Source: UBA5448 sp045536965 (lineage in GTDB: Bacteria; Bacillota; Clostridia; Oscillospirales; SIG627). From it: DNA of 47,859 nt. The translations under genes and the position numbers were made by a program. Numbering within the stretch: position 1 is the first letter of the stretch; each line of letters starts with the position of its first letter. The stretch lies in contig JAZSON010000001.1 of assembly GCA_045536965.1 (NCBI GenBank), forward strand, positions 1 to 47,859, in the 5' to 3' direction. Shown here one piece after another: positions 1 through 8,236 of the stretch. A model generated the notes under the pieces. The model was not told the DNA's origin. It searched no databases and saw nothing but the letters and a program-made list of their open reading frames with translations.

Positions 1-1550
1 TTGGAAAGGAACTTCGACCAAGATTCGACGTATTCTTCAATGGCGCTTTCGGCAGAAGATCTGAGTGCATCGTAATCGGATGCAAACATGTTGGTGCCGG
101 AGGCTGCAGAGCTGCTAAAGACGGTGGTCATGTTACCGAACTTGTTGCAGGCGCCGATATCGAAATAAGAAGCATCGAAAATGGTGTCGAGCATGGTGCG
201 GGAGTCTTGGTCACGAGCAATTCTGCCCTTCATAACTACATCGTAGTACTGATAGAGAAGAATGGTTCTGCCGTAGTAGGACAAAGCTTCCATGACAGCG
301 GCATTGCCGGCAACGGTTCTGCCGGGTTTGACATAAGAAGGAATGGCAACCGCGGGAGAAGCTTCAGAATACATGTGATAGTATTTCTCTTGGCTGACGT
401 CGTATTTGGGCATGGGCAGGAAGCCGAAGTCGGAGGTCATGGAACGGGTCTGGGTGACACGGTACATAGCAACCTGACGCATCAAGCATCTGTCTTCCAT
501 GAAGATCTTGTTGCAGTATTCGTATGCGTTGGGAACAGCGGCATCCTTGGTAAACTGCAAGAAGTCAGCAGACGCGGTGGAATCGTAGAACATGTTGAGA
601 ACAGCATCCAACATGGAAACGGTGCGGGAAGAGTTGATGGAGAGATAAGGAAGATCGTCTTCATCCTTCTGAGCAAAGAAGCAGGCGCCGCCCGTCATGT
701 AGTAAATGATGGATTGGAAACCGGTCAAAAGACCAAATTCATCGTATTGGTCAATGGAACCCGAACCATCGTAGTCATTGACACGACCCTTTACAAGCTC
801 GTGCATGGCGTCAACCGTCCAAGTGCCATCGTACACCATGGTGTAGGGATTTTCAAGATCGTATTCATCGAAAAGGTCCATGTTGAACTGGATAGCGGTG
901 ATGCCTTCATTATCAATGATAGAGAAGTCGCCGATGACATAGAACAAACGGCCGCCGATGGACATGTTCTTAACGAAGTTCTGGTTGTACCAAGGAGCTT
1001 CGAGCTGGATCTCTTCGCCGTCAAACTCGGTCAAATCAGCAAGAAGATGCTGAATGGACAAAGCACCGACCGAGGTAACTTCGCAAAGGATCAAATCGAA
1101 AGTACCAAGCTGACCTTCAATGTCGTTTTGCGCTTCGGTGGCAACCTTGGATTTGGTGGTGATTGCGCGGATATCGGTGTTATAAAGTCCGTTGACTGCC
1201 AAAACGCGCTCGTAAGCGGCGTCTTGAATGACGTCAGCGCCTTTCTCGGAATATTCCGAGGCAAAGTCACGGGAAACAACCCAACCTGCACTTTGGGGAA
1301 CCAGCACGTTGAATGCTTCTCCCTTGTAGTCGATGCCGCTTACGGGTTTAAGCTCATAACCGAAAAGACCCGACGTGGTGTGTCCGGGAATGTCGCCGTA
1401 AGTATCAGGCGAAACCGGTCCTTCGTTCTTGCCGTCGTCTTTGTCGCCGTTTCCATCTCCCTCGTCATCGCCGCAGGAAACCATCAAGGGCATCAGCGAG
1501 AAGAGCATGCAGACAGCCAAAAGCAGGGCAAGCAATTTGGTAATTTTCAT
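1..1550 (-). CDS. Extracellular solute-binding lipoprotein, copy 1 (3' end cut by window edge)
   Basis: The reverse-strand frame is open from an ATG at 1550 to the window edge. Compared with copy 2 at 1774-3330, only the last few codons are missing. The N-terminus is a lipoprotein signal with a lipobox cysteine near residue 26, followed by an Asp/Lys/Gly-rich linker, so the protein should be anchored outside the membrane. The body resembles family 1 carbohydrate-binding proteins of ABC transporters that are abundant in Clostridia. A DYDGSGSIDQYD loop resembles a dockerin/EF-hand calcium site. The start is set by AGGAGG seven bases upstream. It is nearly identical to copy 2 over most of its length. 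No permease or ATPase gene is adjacent, so the substrate is unknown; an oligosaccharide is the family-level guess. Confidence 0.85.
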   Translation of the reverse strand, partial: MKITKLLALLLAVCMLFSLMPLMVSCGDDEGDGNGDKDDGKNEGPVSPDTYGDIPGHTTSGLFGYELKPVSGIDYKGEAFNVLVPQSAGWVVSRDFASEYSEKGADVIQDAAYERVLAVNGLYNTDIRAITTKSKVATEAQNDIEGQLGTFDLILCEVTSVGALSIQHLLADLTEFDGEEIQLEAPWYNQNFVKNMSIGGRLFYVIGDFSIIDNEGITAIQFNMDLFDEYDLENPYTMVYDGTWTVDAMHELVKGRVNDYDGSGSIDQYDEFGLLTGFQSIIYYMTGGACFFAQKDEDDLPYLSINSSRTVSMLDAVLNMFYDSTASADFLQFTKDAAVPNAYEYCNKIFMEDRCLMRQVAMYRVTQTRSMTSDFGFLPMPKYDVSQEKYYHMYSEASPAVAIPSYVKPGRTVAGNAAVMEALSYYGRTILLYQYYDVVMKGRIARDQDSRTMLDTIFDASYFDIGACNKFGNMTTVFSSSAASGTNMFASDYDALRSSAESAIEEYVESWSKFLS

Positions 1551-1637
1551 ATTCTTCCTCCTAATCATTTGTATAATCAAAGCGTGGTATGGAATCGCAA
1601 AGATCGCAAAACACACCCATGCTTATTTTACTATTTG

Positions 1638-1666
1638 ATTATACCATACGTTCCCGCTCTTTGCAA
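1638..1666 (-). promoter_or_regulatory. Sigma-A promoter of solute-binding protein copy 1
   Basis: Reading the minus strand, TTGCAA (1661-1666) is followed after 17 bases by TATAAT (1638-1643), preceded by ATGG. The predicted leader before the ATG at 1550 is about 80 nt. Confidence 0.75.
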
Positions 1667-1731
1667 GTGGAAAGATATTTTTTGACACCTTTGACAACCT
1701 CACCCCTACTCCTTTATCTATTCTGCACAAG

Positions 1732-1766
1732 AAAAAGACCGCAGTGAAAACACTGCGGTCAAAAAA
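1732..1766 (-). terminator. Rho-independent terminator after solute-binding protein copy 2
   Basis: A perfect 10-bp stem GACCGCAGTG/CACTGCGGTC (1737-1760) with a 4-base loop is followed by a T run on the minus strand, just downstream of the stop at 1774. The plus strand also carries an A-rich flank. Confidence 0.9.
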
Positions 1767-1773
1767 GCATTGA

Positions 1774-3330
1774 TTAAGTATTGGAAAGGAACTTCGACCA
1801 AGATTCAACATATTCTTCAATGGCGCTTTCAGCCGAGGATTTGAGAGCATCATAATCCGAGGAGAACATGTTGCTGCCGCCGGTAGCCGAGCCGTAGAAC
1901 ACGCTGTTGATCTTACCGAAGTTGTTGCAGGCGCCGATGTCAAAGTAGGAAGCGTCGAAGATAATGTCGAGCACCTTGCGGGAGTCTTGGTCGCGAGCGA
2001 TTCTCCCCTTCATAACCACATCGTAGTACTGATAGAGAAGAATGGTTCTGCCGTAGTAGGACAAAGCTTCCATCACGGCGGCGGCATCGGAAACGGTTCT
2101 GCCGGGCTTCATGTAGGAAGGAATGGCAACTGCGGGAGAAGCCGAGGAATACATGTGATAATATTCTTCCTGCGACTGATCGTATTTGGGCATAGGCAAA
2201 AAGCCGAAGTCAGAGGTCATGGAACGGGTCTGGGTGACGCGGTACATGGCGACCTGACGCATCAAGCATCTGTCTTCCATAAAGACCTTGTTGCAGTATT
2301 CGGTGGCATTGGGAACAGCCGAATCCTTAGTAAAGGTCGAGAAGTCAACGCTGGAGGTGGAATCATAGAACATATCAAGCATCTTATCCAGCATGGAGAG
2401 GGTGCGGGAGTTGTTCAAAGAAAGGTAAGGAAGATCACTCTCATCCTTTTGTGCGACAAAGCAAGCGCCGCCCGTCATAAAGAAGATAATGTTGCTGTAC
2501 CCTGCCAAGAGACCGAATTCATCGTATTGGTCGATAGAACCCGAACCGTCGTAGTCATTGACACGGCCCTTGCAAAGGGCATGCATGGCGTCAACCGTCC
2601 AAGTACCATCGTACACCATGGTATAGGGATTGCCGAGATCATATTCATCGAAAAGGTCCATATTGAATTGGATGGCGGTGATACCTTCGTTGTCAATGAT
2701 GGAGAAGTCGCCGATGACATAGAACAAACGGCCGCCGATGGACATATTGTCCACGAAGTTCTGGTTGTACCAAGGAGCATCGAGCTGGATTTCTTCGCCG
2801 TCAAACTCGGTCAAATCGGCAAGAAGATGCTGAATGGACAAAGAACCGACCGAGGTAACGTCACAAAGAATCAGATCAAAGGTACCAAGCTGGCCTTCGA
2901 TGTCGTTCTGGGCTTCGGAGGCAACGTTGGATTTGGTGGTGATGGCATTGATTTCGGTGTTATAAAGGCCATTGACCGCTAAAACACGCTCGTAAGCGGC
3001 GTCTTGGATAACATCGGAACCTTTTTCGGAATATTCCGAAGCAAAGTCACGGGAAACGACCCAGCCCTCGCTCTTGGGAACGAGAATATTGAATCTTTCG
3101 CCTTTGTAGTCGATGCCATCTACGGGTTTGAGTTCATAACCGTAAAGACCCGACATGGTGTGACCTGCATCCTGCGTATAATCTTCGGGTGCAACGGGAC
3201 CGTCGTTTTTGCCGTCGTCCTTCTCCGTATCCTTTGTCCCCTCTTCATCGCCGCAGGAAACCATCATCGGCATGAGCGAGAAGAGCATGCAAACAGCCAA
3301 AAGCAGTGCAAGCAGTTTGGTGATTTTCAT
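1774..3330 (-). CDS. Extracellular solute-binding lipoprotein, copy 2
   Basis: This 518-residue lipoprotein has a signal peptide of about 25 residues ending in MVSC (Cys26). An acidic, Lys-rich linker follows to about residue 50. The remainder looks like a family 1 periplasmic-type carbohydrate-binding fold. Residues 259-270 (DYDGSGSIDQYD) match the spacing of a calcium-binding EF-hand/dockerin loop. The open frame extends 32 codons further upstream, but the ATG at 3330 is chosen because AGGAGGT lies seven bases before it and a signal peptide begins there. The gene has its own promoter and terminator. It is very similar to copy 1, pointing to recent tandem duplication. Absence of linked permease genes means it either shares a transporter encoded elsewhere or acts as a stand-alone surface binding protein. 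Confidence 0.88.
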   Translation of the reverse strand: MKITKLLALLLAVCMLFSLMPMMVSCGDEEGTKDTEKDDGKNDGPVAPEDYTQDAGHTMSGLYGYELKPVDGIDYKGERFNILVPKSEGWVVSRDFASEYSEKGSDVIQDAAYERVLAVNGLYNTEINAITTKSNVASEAQNDIEGQLGTFDLILCDVTSVGSLSIQHLLADLTEFDGEEIQLDAPWYNQNFVDNMSIGGRLFYVIGDFSIIDNEGITAIQFNMDLFDEYDLGNPYTMVYDGTWTVDAMHALCKGRVNDYDGSGSIDQYDEFGLLAGYSNIIFFMTGGACFVAQKDESDLPYLSLNNSRTLSMLDKMLDMFYDSTSSVDFSTFTKDSAVPNATEYCNKVFMEDRCLMRQVAMYRVTQTRSMTSDFGFLPMPKYDQSQEEYYHMYSSASPAVAIPSYMKPGRTVSDAAAVMEALSYYGRTILLYQYYDVVMKGRIARDQDSRKVLDIIFDASYFDIGACNNFGKINSVFYGSATGGSNMFSSDYDALKSSAESAIEEYVESWSKFLSNT

Positions 3331-3414
3331 GGGATACCTCCTGTAAAATATAAATAAAAAATGTGGTGCATCGCAAAACAAACGGCAAAAACATCCACTT
3401 TTTCCTCTATACAA

Positions 3415-3443
3415 ATTATAGCACATGGTCTATATAAATGCAA
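3415..3443 (-). promoter_or_regulatory. Sigma-A promoter of solute-binding protein copy 2
   Basis: On the minus strand TTGCAT (3438-3443), a 17-base spacer and TATAAT (3415-3420) with a TGC just before the -10 (extended -10). Confidence 0.8.
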
Positions 3444-3542
3444 GTCAAACAGCCCCTCAAAGTTCTTTTTTACATATTCGACAAACTGTGACGCAAAAAT
3501 TTGTTCAATCGGTACAAAACCGCCACTCTCCCCTTCCATTCA

Positions 3543-3575
3543 GAAAAATGCCGCAGTGCAAAAGCACTGCGGCAA
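3543..3575 (-). terminator. Terminator after solute-binding protein copy 3
   Basis: Stem TGCCGCAGTGC/GCACTGCGGCA with a 4-base AAAA loop (TTTT on the minus strand), followed by TTTTT on the minus strand, 14 bases past the stop at 3589. The stem core is the same as in the copy 2 terminator, so the terminator was probably duplicated with the gene. Confidence 0.88.
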
Positions 3576-3588
3576 GGGCATTTTTGTA

Positions 3589-5217
3589 TTAATATTGGGA
3601 AAGTATATGAGACCAACCGTCCACAAACTTGCGCATTTCGGCTTCGGCTGCGCTTCTCACGGCATTATAATCGCGCATAAAGGAATTTTCTCCCGACGAT
3701 ACGGATGCATTGTAGATCCCGTTGACGTTACCGAAATTATACGCAGCGGCAAAATCGGTATAGCTTGCATCAAAGATGATGTCGAGCATCTTGCGGGTAT
3801 CCCGATCGAGCGCGATCCTGGGCTTCAAAACAATGTCGTAATACTGGTCCCGAATAATGGCTCGACCTAAATAGGAAATCGCTTCCATCACGGCGGCATT
3901 CCCCCAGGCGGTTCTCCCCTCCTTTAAGTAGGCGGGAATACAAACGGCAGGCGCGGTATTCTCATACAGATGATAATATTGCTCCTGATTGACGTCGTAT
4001 TTCGGCATAGGCAGATAACCGAAATCAAAATCAACCGAAATAGACTGCGCGGCGGCATACATAGGAGTGAGTCTCATAAAAGTATGCCCCTGAGAAAAGA
4101 TAAAATTGGAATAGGTATAGACGTCGGAAAAGTCACTGTCGGAGGCAATTTCCGAAAGATCGGCACTCGCCGTTTGATCACGGAACAGGGCAAGCACATT
4201 TTCCAGCACACCGAGTGCACGGGAAGAATCCAACGAAAGAATAGGCCTATCGTCCACATCCTTTTTGACGGCAAAGGACTGTGTGCCGATCATGAGATTG
4301 TTCACCGCAGCAAAATTCGCAATAAAACCGAATGTATCCTGCTGACTGAAATCCCCCGAACCGTCGGAATCAACGACGCGGCCTTTACAAAGCTCGTGCA
4401 TCTTATCGACCGTCCATTCCCCATTGTAAACGAAGGTGTAGGGGTTGCCAAAATCGTAGCGATCAAAAAGATCCATATTGAACTGGATGGCCATGATGCC
4501 CTCGTTGTCCATGAGGGAAAAGTCACCGACCACACCGTACAAGCGGCCGCCGATGGACATATTATCGACGTAGTTTTGATTGTACCACGGGGCATCCAAT
4601 TGAATCTCCTCGCCGTCAAACTGCTTTAAGTCGGAAAGAAATCCTCTTGTTGCTAAAGATGCGATGCGGTTCATTTCGCAAAGGATCAGATCGTAATTAC
4701 AAAGCCTTCCCTCAAAATCCGCCTGCGCTTGGGCATAAACAGAGCCGCTTGTCACTGTGGCGCGGATATCGGTTTTATAGAGGTTGTTGACCTCTAAAAC
4801 ACGGTCATAAGCGGCGTCTTGAATGACGTTTGAACCTTTTTCTGAATATTGGGTGGCAAAATCACGGGAAAGGATACGCTCGGTGCTTTGCGGCACGAGG
4901 ATATTGAATACCTCGCCCTTATAGTCGAGCCCTTCAACGGCATGCAAGTAATAACCGTAAAGCCCGAGGCTGGTGAATTTGCACTTGTTAAGCGCATGGT
5001 AACGGTGGCAGCTATAGCAAAAAAACAATTCTCCGCCGCCATTGTCGGTATCACCGGTGACGGTATCACCGCCGCCTTGGACATCCTCGTTTTCGGCGTC
5101 ATTTTTTTCGCTCGCCTCAAATCTGGCCCTCAAGATACTGCAGGACGAAAGAAGGGAAACCGAAGAAAAGACAAAGCAAAGAACCAACAGCAACGCAAGC
5201 AATTTTCTCTTTTTCAT
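3589..5217 (-). CDS. Extracellular solute-binding lipoprotein, diverged copy 3
   Basis: 542 residues with a lipoprotein signal ending LLSSC (Cys26), started by GGGAGGTG upstream of the ATG at 5217. It shares the core of copies 1 and 2, such as the DGEEIQLDAPWYNQN block and the NMSIGGRL block, but is clearly older. Residues 283-294 (DSDGSGDFSQQD) keep the Asp spacing of the calcium-like loop. A feature absent from the other copies is a small Cys/His cluster between the linker and the folded domain (Cys67, Cys70, His71, His74, Cys79), which could bind zinc or form disulfides. Own promoter and terminator; no permease next to it. Likely an ABC-type carbohydrate binding protein, substrate unknown. 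Confidence 0.85.
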   Translation of the reverse strand: MKKRKLLALLLVLCFVFSSVSLLSSCSILRARFEASEKNDAENEDVQGGGDTVTGDTDNGGGELFFCYSCHRYHALNKCKFTSLGLYGYYLHAVEGLDYKGEVFNILVPQSTERILSRDFATQYSEKGSNVIQDAAYDRVLEVNNLYKTDIRATVTSGSVYAQAQADFEGRLCNYDLILCEMNRIASLATRGFLSDLKQFDGEEIQLDAPWYNQNYVDNMSIGGRLYGVVGDFSLMDNEGIMAIQFNMDLFDRYDFGNPYTFVYNGEWTVDKMHELCKGRVVDSDGSGDFSQQDTFGFIANFAAVNNLMIGTQSFAVKKDVDDRPILSLDSSRALGVLENVLALFRDQTASADLSEIASDSDFSDVYTYSNFIFSQGHTFMRLTPMYAAAQSISVDFDFGYLPMPKYDVNQEQYYHLYENTAPAVCIPAYLKEGRTAWGNAAVMEAISYLGRAIIRDQYYDIVLKPRIALDRDTRKMLDIIFDASYTDFAAAYNFGNVNGIYNASVSSGENSFMRDYNAVRSAAEAEMRKFVDGWSHILSQY

Positions 5218-5262
5218 GATGCACCTCCCAATGCCGATATAAAAACGTTTATCCGTGTTTTC

Positions 5263-5291
5263 AGTATATCATACAGAAAGGAAATTGTCAA
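5263..5291 (-). promoter_or_regulatory. Sigma-A promoter of solute-binding protein copy 3
   Basis: On the minus strand TTGACA (5286-5291), 17-base spacer, TATACT (5263-5268). The leader to the ATG at 5217 is about 40 nt. Confidence 0.78.
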
Positions 5292-5345
5292 ACAGAGATT
5301 TTTTTGTGCAAAAATGAAAACAAGAGCGAGTTGCTCACGAAATCA

Positions 5346-5633
5346 TCAGCTTATAATTTCGTATGAAAATGGTTCCAAGCGGTTGTCTTTGCGGAATTTT
5401 ATATTATCTTGCAATGCTTCGTGCATAATAGAAAGAGAATCATCGAATTCTTTTGATAAACCGTTCTCGCCTTTTATAATTACTTGATCAGCATCGCATT
5501 CACTCCATAGTAGATCCCAAAAAGCATCCCAGTTGCGACCATAGTCGTCCGAAAATGCAAAAGCAGTCTTTATCCTCTCGTGGATATCGCTTAAATGCTT
5601 ACATCCGGTCAAATCCAATTCGATTATTTTCAT
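5346..5633 (-). CDS. Barstar-family protein (ribonuclease inhibitor-like)
   Basis: A 95-residue protein starting at 5633, chosen because AAGGAG lies nine bases upstream; the longer open frame upstream runs through repeat DNA. It opens with MKIIELDLTGCKHLSDIHE and contains YGRNWDAFWDLL, the pattern of the barstar fold in which an acidic helix blocks the active site of barnase-type ribonucleases. Barstar proteins usually protect a cell against a secreted or contact-delivered RNase. No barnase-like gene is visible beside it, so it is an orphan immunity gene or has a housekeeping role. Its codon use is more AT-rich than the neighbouring core genes. No convincing promoter was found. Confidence 0.8.
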   Translation of the reverse strand: MKIIELDLTGCKHLSDIHERIKTAFAFSDDYGRNWDAFWDLLWSECDADQVIIKGENGLSKEFDDSLSIMHEALQDNIKFRKDNRLEPFSYEIIS

Positions 5634-5660
5634 TGATACATTTCTCCTTGCATTGCTCTT

Positions 5661-5720
5661 AAGCCCTCCTTGTGTAAAGGAGGGTGGCGCGCCGATCGGC
5701 GCGGCGGGAGGATTGTCCCC
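5661..5720. repeat. CTCC-TTGTGTAAAGG-type interspersed repeat
   Basis: CCCTCCTTGTGTAAAGGAGGG forms an imperfect palindrome followed by a GC-rich hairpin and a GGGAGGATTGTC-like end. Related copies occur at about 22600-22650 and 22727-22752. It lies upstream of the barstar gene. Confidence 0.6.
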
Positions 5721-5758
5721 CCCTCTCCGACACGTCTTTGCGGTCATTATGATTATGA

Positions 5759-5795
5759 CAAAAAAGCGGTCGGCAAAAGCCGACCGCAAATATTC
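5759..5795 (-). terminator. Terminator after the sugar isomerase/epimerase gene
   Basis: Stem GCGGTCGGC/GCCGACCGC (5766-5787) with a 4-base AAAA loop (TTTT on the minus strand), then a T run on the minus strand, 10 bases after the stop at 5798. Confidence 0.9.
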
Positions 5796-5797
5796 AT

Positions 5798-6664
5798 TTA
5801 GCAACCCAGATCATCAAGAACGTCGCGGATGTAAGCATAGTCCTCTTTGGCGTAGTATTGACGGTCGCCGGGACGGGGTGCTTCGATACCGATAAAGCCA
5901 TCGAAATTGTTTTCAATGAGGGCTTTGACGTATTCACGGTGATTGATGACACCGCCCGACAAAGAGGTGGGCATACGGCCGTCGGCGGTGGGCACCGAGT
6001 TTTTCATGTGGGTGTAGAAGAGCTTTTTACCGCAGTTTGCGATGGTCTGGGTCAGCGGCATGGGCGAAGGCAGATAAACGGCATTGCCGTAGTCGAGGTT
6101 GACACCGATGTTGTCGCGGTCAATATCGTCGCAGAACTTTTTGGCAAGTTCGGGATAGTCGTGGATATAACCCATGTGGGTTTCAAAGGCAAGCTTGAAA
6201 TCGCCAAGCTTTGCAGCATGGTCGCAAACTTCTCTGACAGCTTCAACGGCCGCCTCGTACTGCCATTGGGGAACGGCGCAGCCGCCGTGGGCAGCGTAGG
6301 TGCCAACGTTGTAAGCAAGCTTGGGGGTGCGGACAGTACCTGTAAAGAAGTTGAGAATGGTCAGGTTAAAGCGCTTGGATGCTTCGGTCAAGAAGTTCTT
6401 ATAGGCTTCGATTTCAGCCTTTCTGACCTCGGGATCGGTGGAATTGCAGGGAAAACCGCCGCCGAACATGGGGTAACGAATGCCGTACTTATCGACTTCC
6501 TTTTTGATGGCGTCGAGATAATCGACACAGTTGAGAACCTTGTTACGGTCAACGTGACGGAATTCGATACCGTCAAAGCCGATTTTAGCGGCAACACGGC
6601 AGATCTCTTCAAAGCCCTGCCCTTGTTCCATGTAGTTGATATGCATAATCACAGGATACTTCAT
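5798..6664 (-). CDS. Sugar phosphate isomerase/epimerase family TIM-barrel protein
   Basis: 288 residues from the ATG at 6664, preceded by GGAGG at a good distance; a 13-codon upstream extension is rejected because it lacks a ribosome site. Sequence features fit the xylose-isomerase-like/AP-endonuclease-2 TIM barrel: an early IGFDGIEFRHV strand, KLAFETHMG with the metal-site Glu/His region near the middle, VNLDYGNAV, FYTHMKNSV and a final GFIGIEAPRPGD strand. Such enzymes isomerise or epimerise sugars or inositols using a divalent metal. It is transcribed alone, from its own promoter to its own terminator. The substrate cannot be told from sequence. Confidence 0.82.
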   Translation of the reverse strand: MKYPVIMHINYMEQGQGFEEICRVAAKIGFDGIEFRHVDRNKVLNCVDYLDAIKKEVDKYGIRYPMFGGGFPCNSTDPEVRKAEIEAYKNFLTEASKRFNLTILNFFTGTVRTPKLAYNVGTYAAHGGCAVPQWQYEAAVEAVREVCDHAAKLGDFKLAFETHMGYIHDYPELAKKFCDDIDRDNIGVNLDYGNAVYLPSPMPLTQTIANCGKKLFYTHMKNSVPTADGRMPTSLSGGVINHREYVKALIENNFDGFIGIEAPRPGDRQYYAKEDYAYIRDVLDDLGC

Positions 6665-6691
6665 GACACAACCTCCAAAACATTTTTCTAC

Positions 6692-6720
6692 ATTGTAACA
6701 CACCCCCCGACGAAAAGCAA
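6692..6720 (-). promoter_or_regulatory. Promoter of the sugar isomerase/epimerase gene
   Basis: On the minus strand TTGCTT (6715-6720), 17-base spacer, TACAAT (6692-6697), giving a leader of roughly 20 nt. Confidence 0.65.
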
Positions 6721-6753
6721 GGGGTTTTGGGAAAACATTTTTAAGGGCATTTT

Positions 6754-6787
6754 AAAATCCCGACCGCGTCGGCGGTCGGGATTTTGT
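6754..6787 (-). terminator. Terminator after glutamate dehydrogenase
   Basis: Stem CCCGACCGC/GCGGTCGGG with a 3-base loop (6759-6780), flanked by AAAA and TTTT, 15 bases after the stop at 6802. Confidence 0.85.
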
Positions 6788-6801
6788 TAAACGGATTTCG
6801 A

Positions 6802-8055
6802 TTATGCCCAGTTGCCACGGAGTCTGGCAGCTTCGACCACACGCTTGACAGCGATGAGGTAAGCGCCGGTACGGAGTGTAACGTTGTTTTCTTTTGCGAT
6901 GTCATAAACACCGTTGAAAGCAACATCCATGATCTGCGCAAGACGAGCGTTCACTTCGTCTTCGCTCCAGAAGAGATTCTGCAGATCCTGCACCCACTCA
7001 AAGTAGGAAACAACCACGCCGCCCGCATTGGCAAGAATGTCGGGAACGAGGACAACGCCCTTCTTTTCAAGGATGGCATCGGCTTCGGAGGTGGTGGGGC
7101 CGTTGGCGCCTTCCACGATGATCTCGGCCTTGATGTCGTTTGCATTGTCGGCATTGATCTGATTTTCGAGAGCGGCGGGAACAAGAACCTTCACGGGAAG
7201 GGTCAAAAGCTCGCCGTTGGAAATGCGGGTCATGCCCTTTTCTTCATAGGTGGAAAGAAGGGTGCCGCGCACGGAAATGTGCTTGAGGATTGCGGGAATA
7301 TCCAAACCGTCGGGATTGTAGATACCGCCCGAAACGTCCGAAACAGCGACAATCTTCATACCTTCGGCATGGAGAAGTTTAGCGGTAACAGAACCGACGT
7401 TACCCATACCCTGCACAGCGGCGGTGGTGCCTTGAACGGGCACACCCAGCTTGTTGAGGATCATTTTGGTGTTGAGCATAATACCGCGACCGGTGGCTTC
7501 GCCACGGCCGAGAGAACCGCCGATTTGAACGGGTTTGCCGGTAACAACGCCTGTTACGGTGTGACCCTGCAGCAGCGAATAGGTATCCATGATCCAACCC
7601 ATAACATCGGGGGTAGAACCGACGTCGGGAGCGGGAATGTCTTTATCGGGACCGATGATGGGAGCGATGGCGGCCGTGTAACGGCGGGTCATAGACTCCA
7701 GCTCGGTACGGGACAGAGTAAAGGGATCGACAACGATACCACCCTTGCCGCCGCCGTAAGGAATGTTTACAACAGAGCATTTAAAGGTCATCCATGCGGC
7801 CAAGGCACGAACTTCATCATCGTTGACAGCTTGGTGATAACGGATACCGCCTTTTGCGGGACCGCGAACGGTGCTGTGCTGGACACGGTAGCCCTGGAAC
7901 ATACGAACAGAGCCGTCATCCATGGTCACGGGGAACGAAACCTTCAGTTCACGTTCGGGATGTTTAAGAAATTCATATTCGCTTTCTTTGTAGCCGAGGA
8001 TGCCTGCTGCTGTGTCAATGGTCTTGACAACGTTATCAAAGGGATTGTACGACAT
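6802..8055 (-). CDS. gdhA: Glutamate dehydrogenase
   Basis: 417 residues, the normal size for hexameric bacterial glutamate dehydrogenase of the Glu/Leu/Phe/Val family. It catalyses reversible oxidative deamination of glutamate to 2-oxoglutarate and ammonium in the cytoplasm. Visible motifs are GYRVQHS near residue 57, GPAKGGIRYH (Lys68), the catalytic PYGGGKGG (Lys104), DKDIPAPDVG with the catalytic Asp, and the nucleotide-binding QGMGNVG at 215-221. The ATG at 8055 follows GGAAGGA; 18 upstream codons in the same frame have no ribosome site. The gene is monocistronic with its own promoter and terminator. Cofactor preference cannot be decided with confidence here. Symbol used in the broad sense; gudB/rocG-type is an equal alternative name. 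Confidence 0.95.
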   Translation of the reverse strand: MSYNPFDNVVKTIDTAAGILGYKESEYEFLKHPERELKVSFPVTMDDGSVRMFQGYRVQHSTVRGPAKGGIRYHQAVNDDEVRALAAWMTFKCSVVNIPYGGGKGGIVVDPFTLSRTELESMTRRYTAAIAPIIGPDKDIPAPDVGSTPDVMGWIMDTYSLLQGHTVTGVVTGKPVQIGGSLGRGEATGRGIMLNTKMILNKLGVPVQGTTAAVQGMGNVGSVTAKLLHAEGMKIVAVSDVSGGIYNPDGLDIPAILKHISVRGTLLSTYEEKGMTRISNGELLTLPVKVLVPAALENQINADNANDIKAEIIVEGANGPTTSEADAILEKKGVVLVPDILANAGGVVVSYFEWVQDLQNLFWSEDEVNARLAQIMDVAFNGVYDIAKENNVTLRTGAYLIAVKRVVEAARLRGNWA

Positions 8056-8141
8056 AACAAATATCCTTCCTTTCTTTGCACGTCTGTGTGCTTTTCGTCT
8101 GCCCCGCAAACGGAGTACAGAGCAATTTTTTCATCTTGAGT

Positions 8142-8170
8142 ATTATACCATGGCAAAATGGAAAAAGCAA
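8142..8170 (-). promoter_or_regulatory. Promoter of glutamate dehydrogenase
   Basis: On the minus strand TTGCTT (8165-8170), 17-base spacer, TATAAT (8142-8147) preceded by ATGG. The leader is about 80 nt. Confidence 0.7.
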
Positions 8171-8236
8171 CCGATTTTGAGAATTTAATAAATAATTTTT
8201 ATCCGACGCTCTACTATCGAGGCAACAAGATCTGCC

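Noticed and set aside
207..1685. Long plus-strand open frame of 492 codons, and similar ones at 1987-2982 and 3970-4629
   Set aside because: They are antisense to the solute-binding lipoprotein genes, lack ribosome sites and have no recognisable protein features. The reverse strand carries signal peptides, promoters and terminators.
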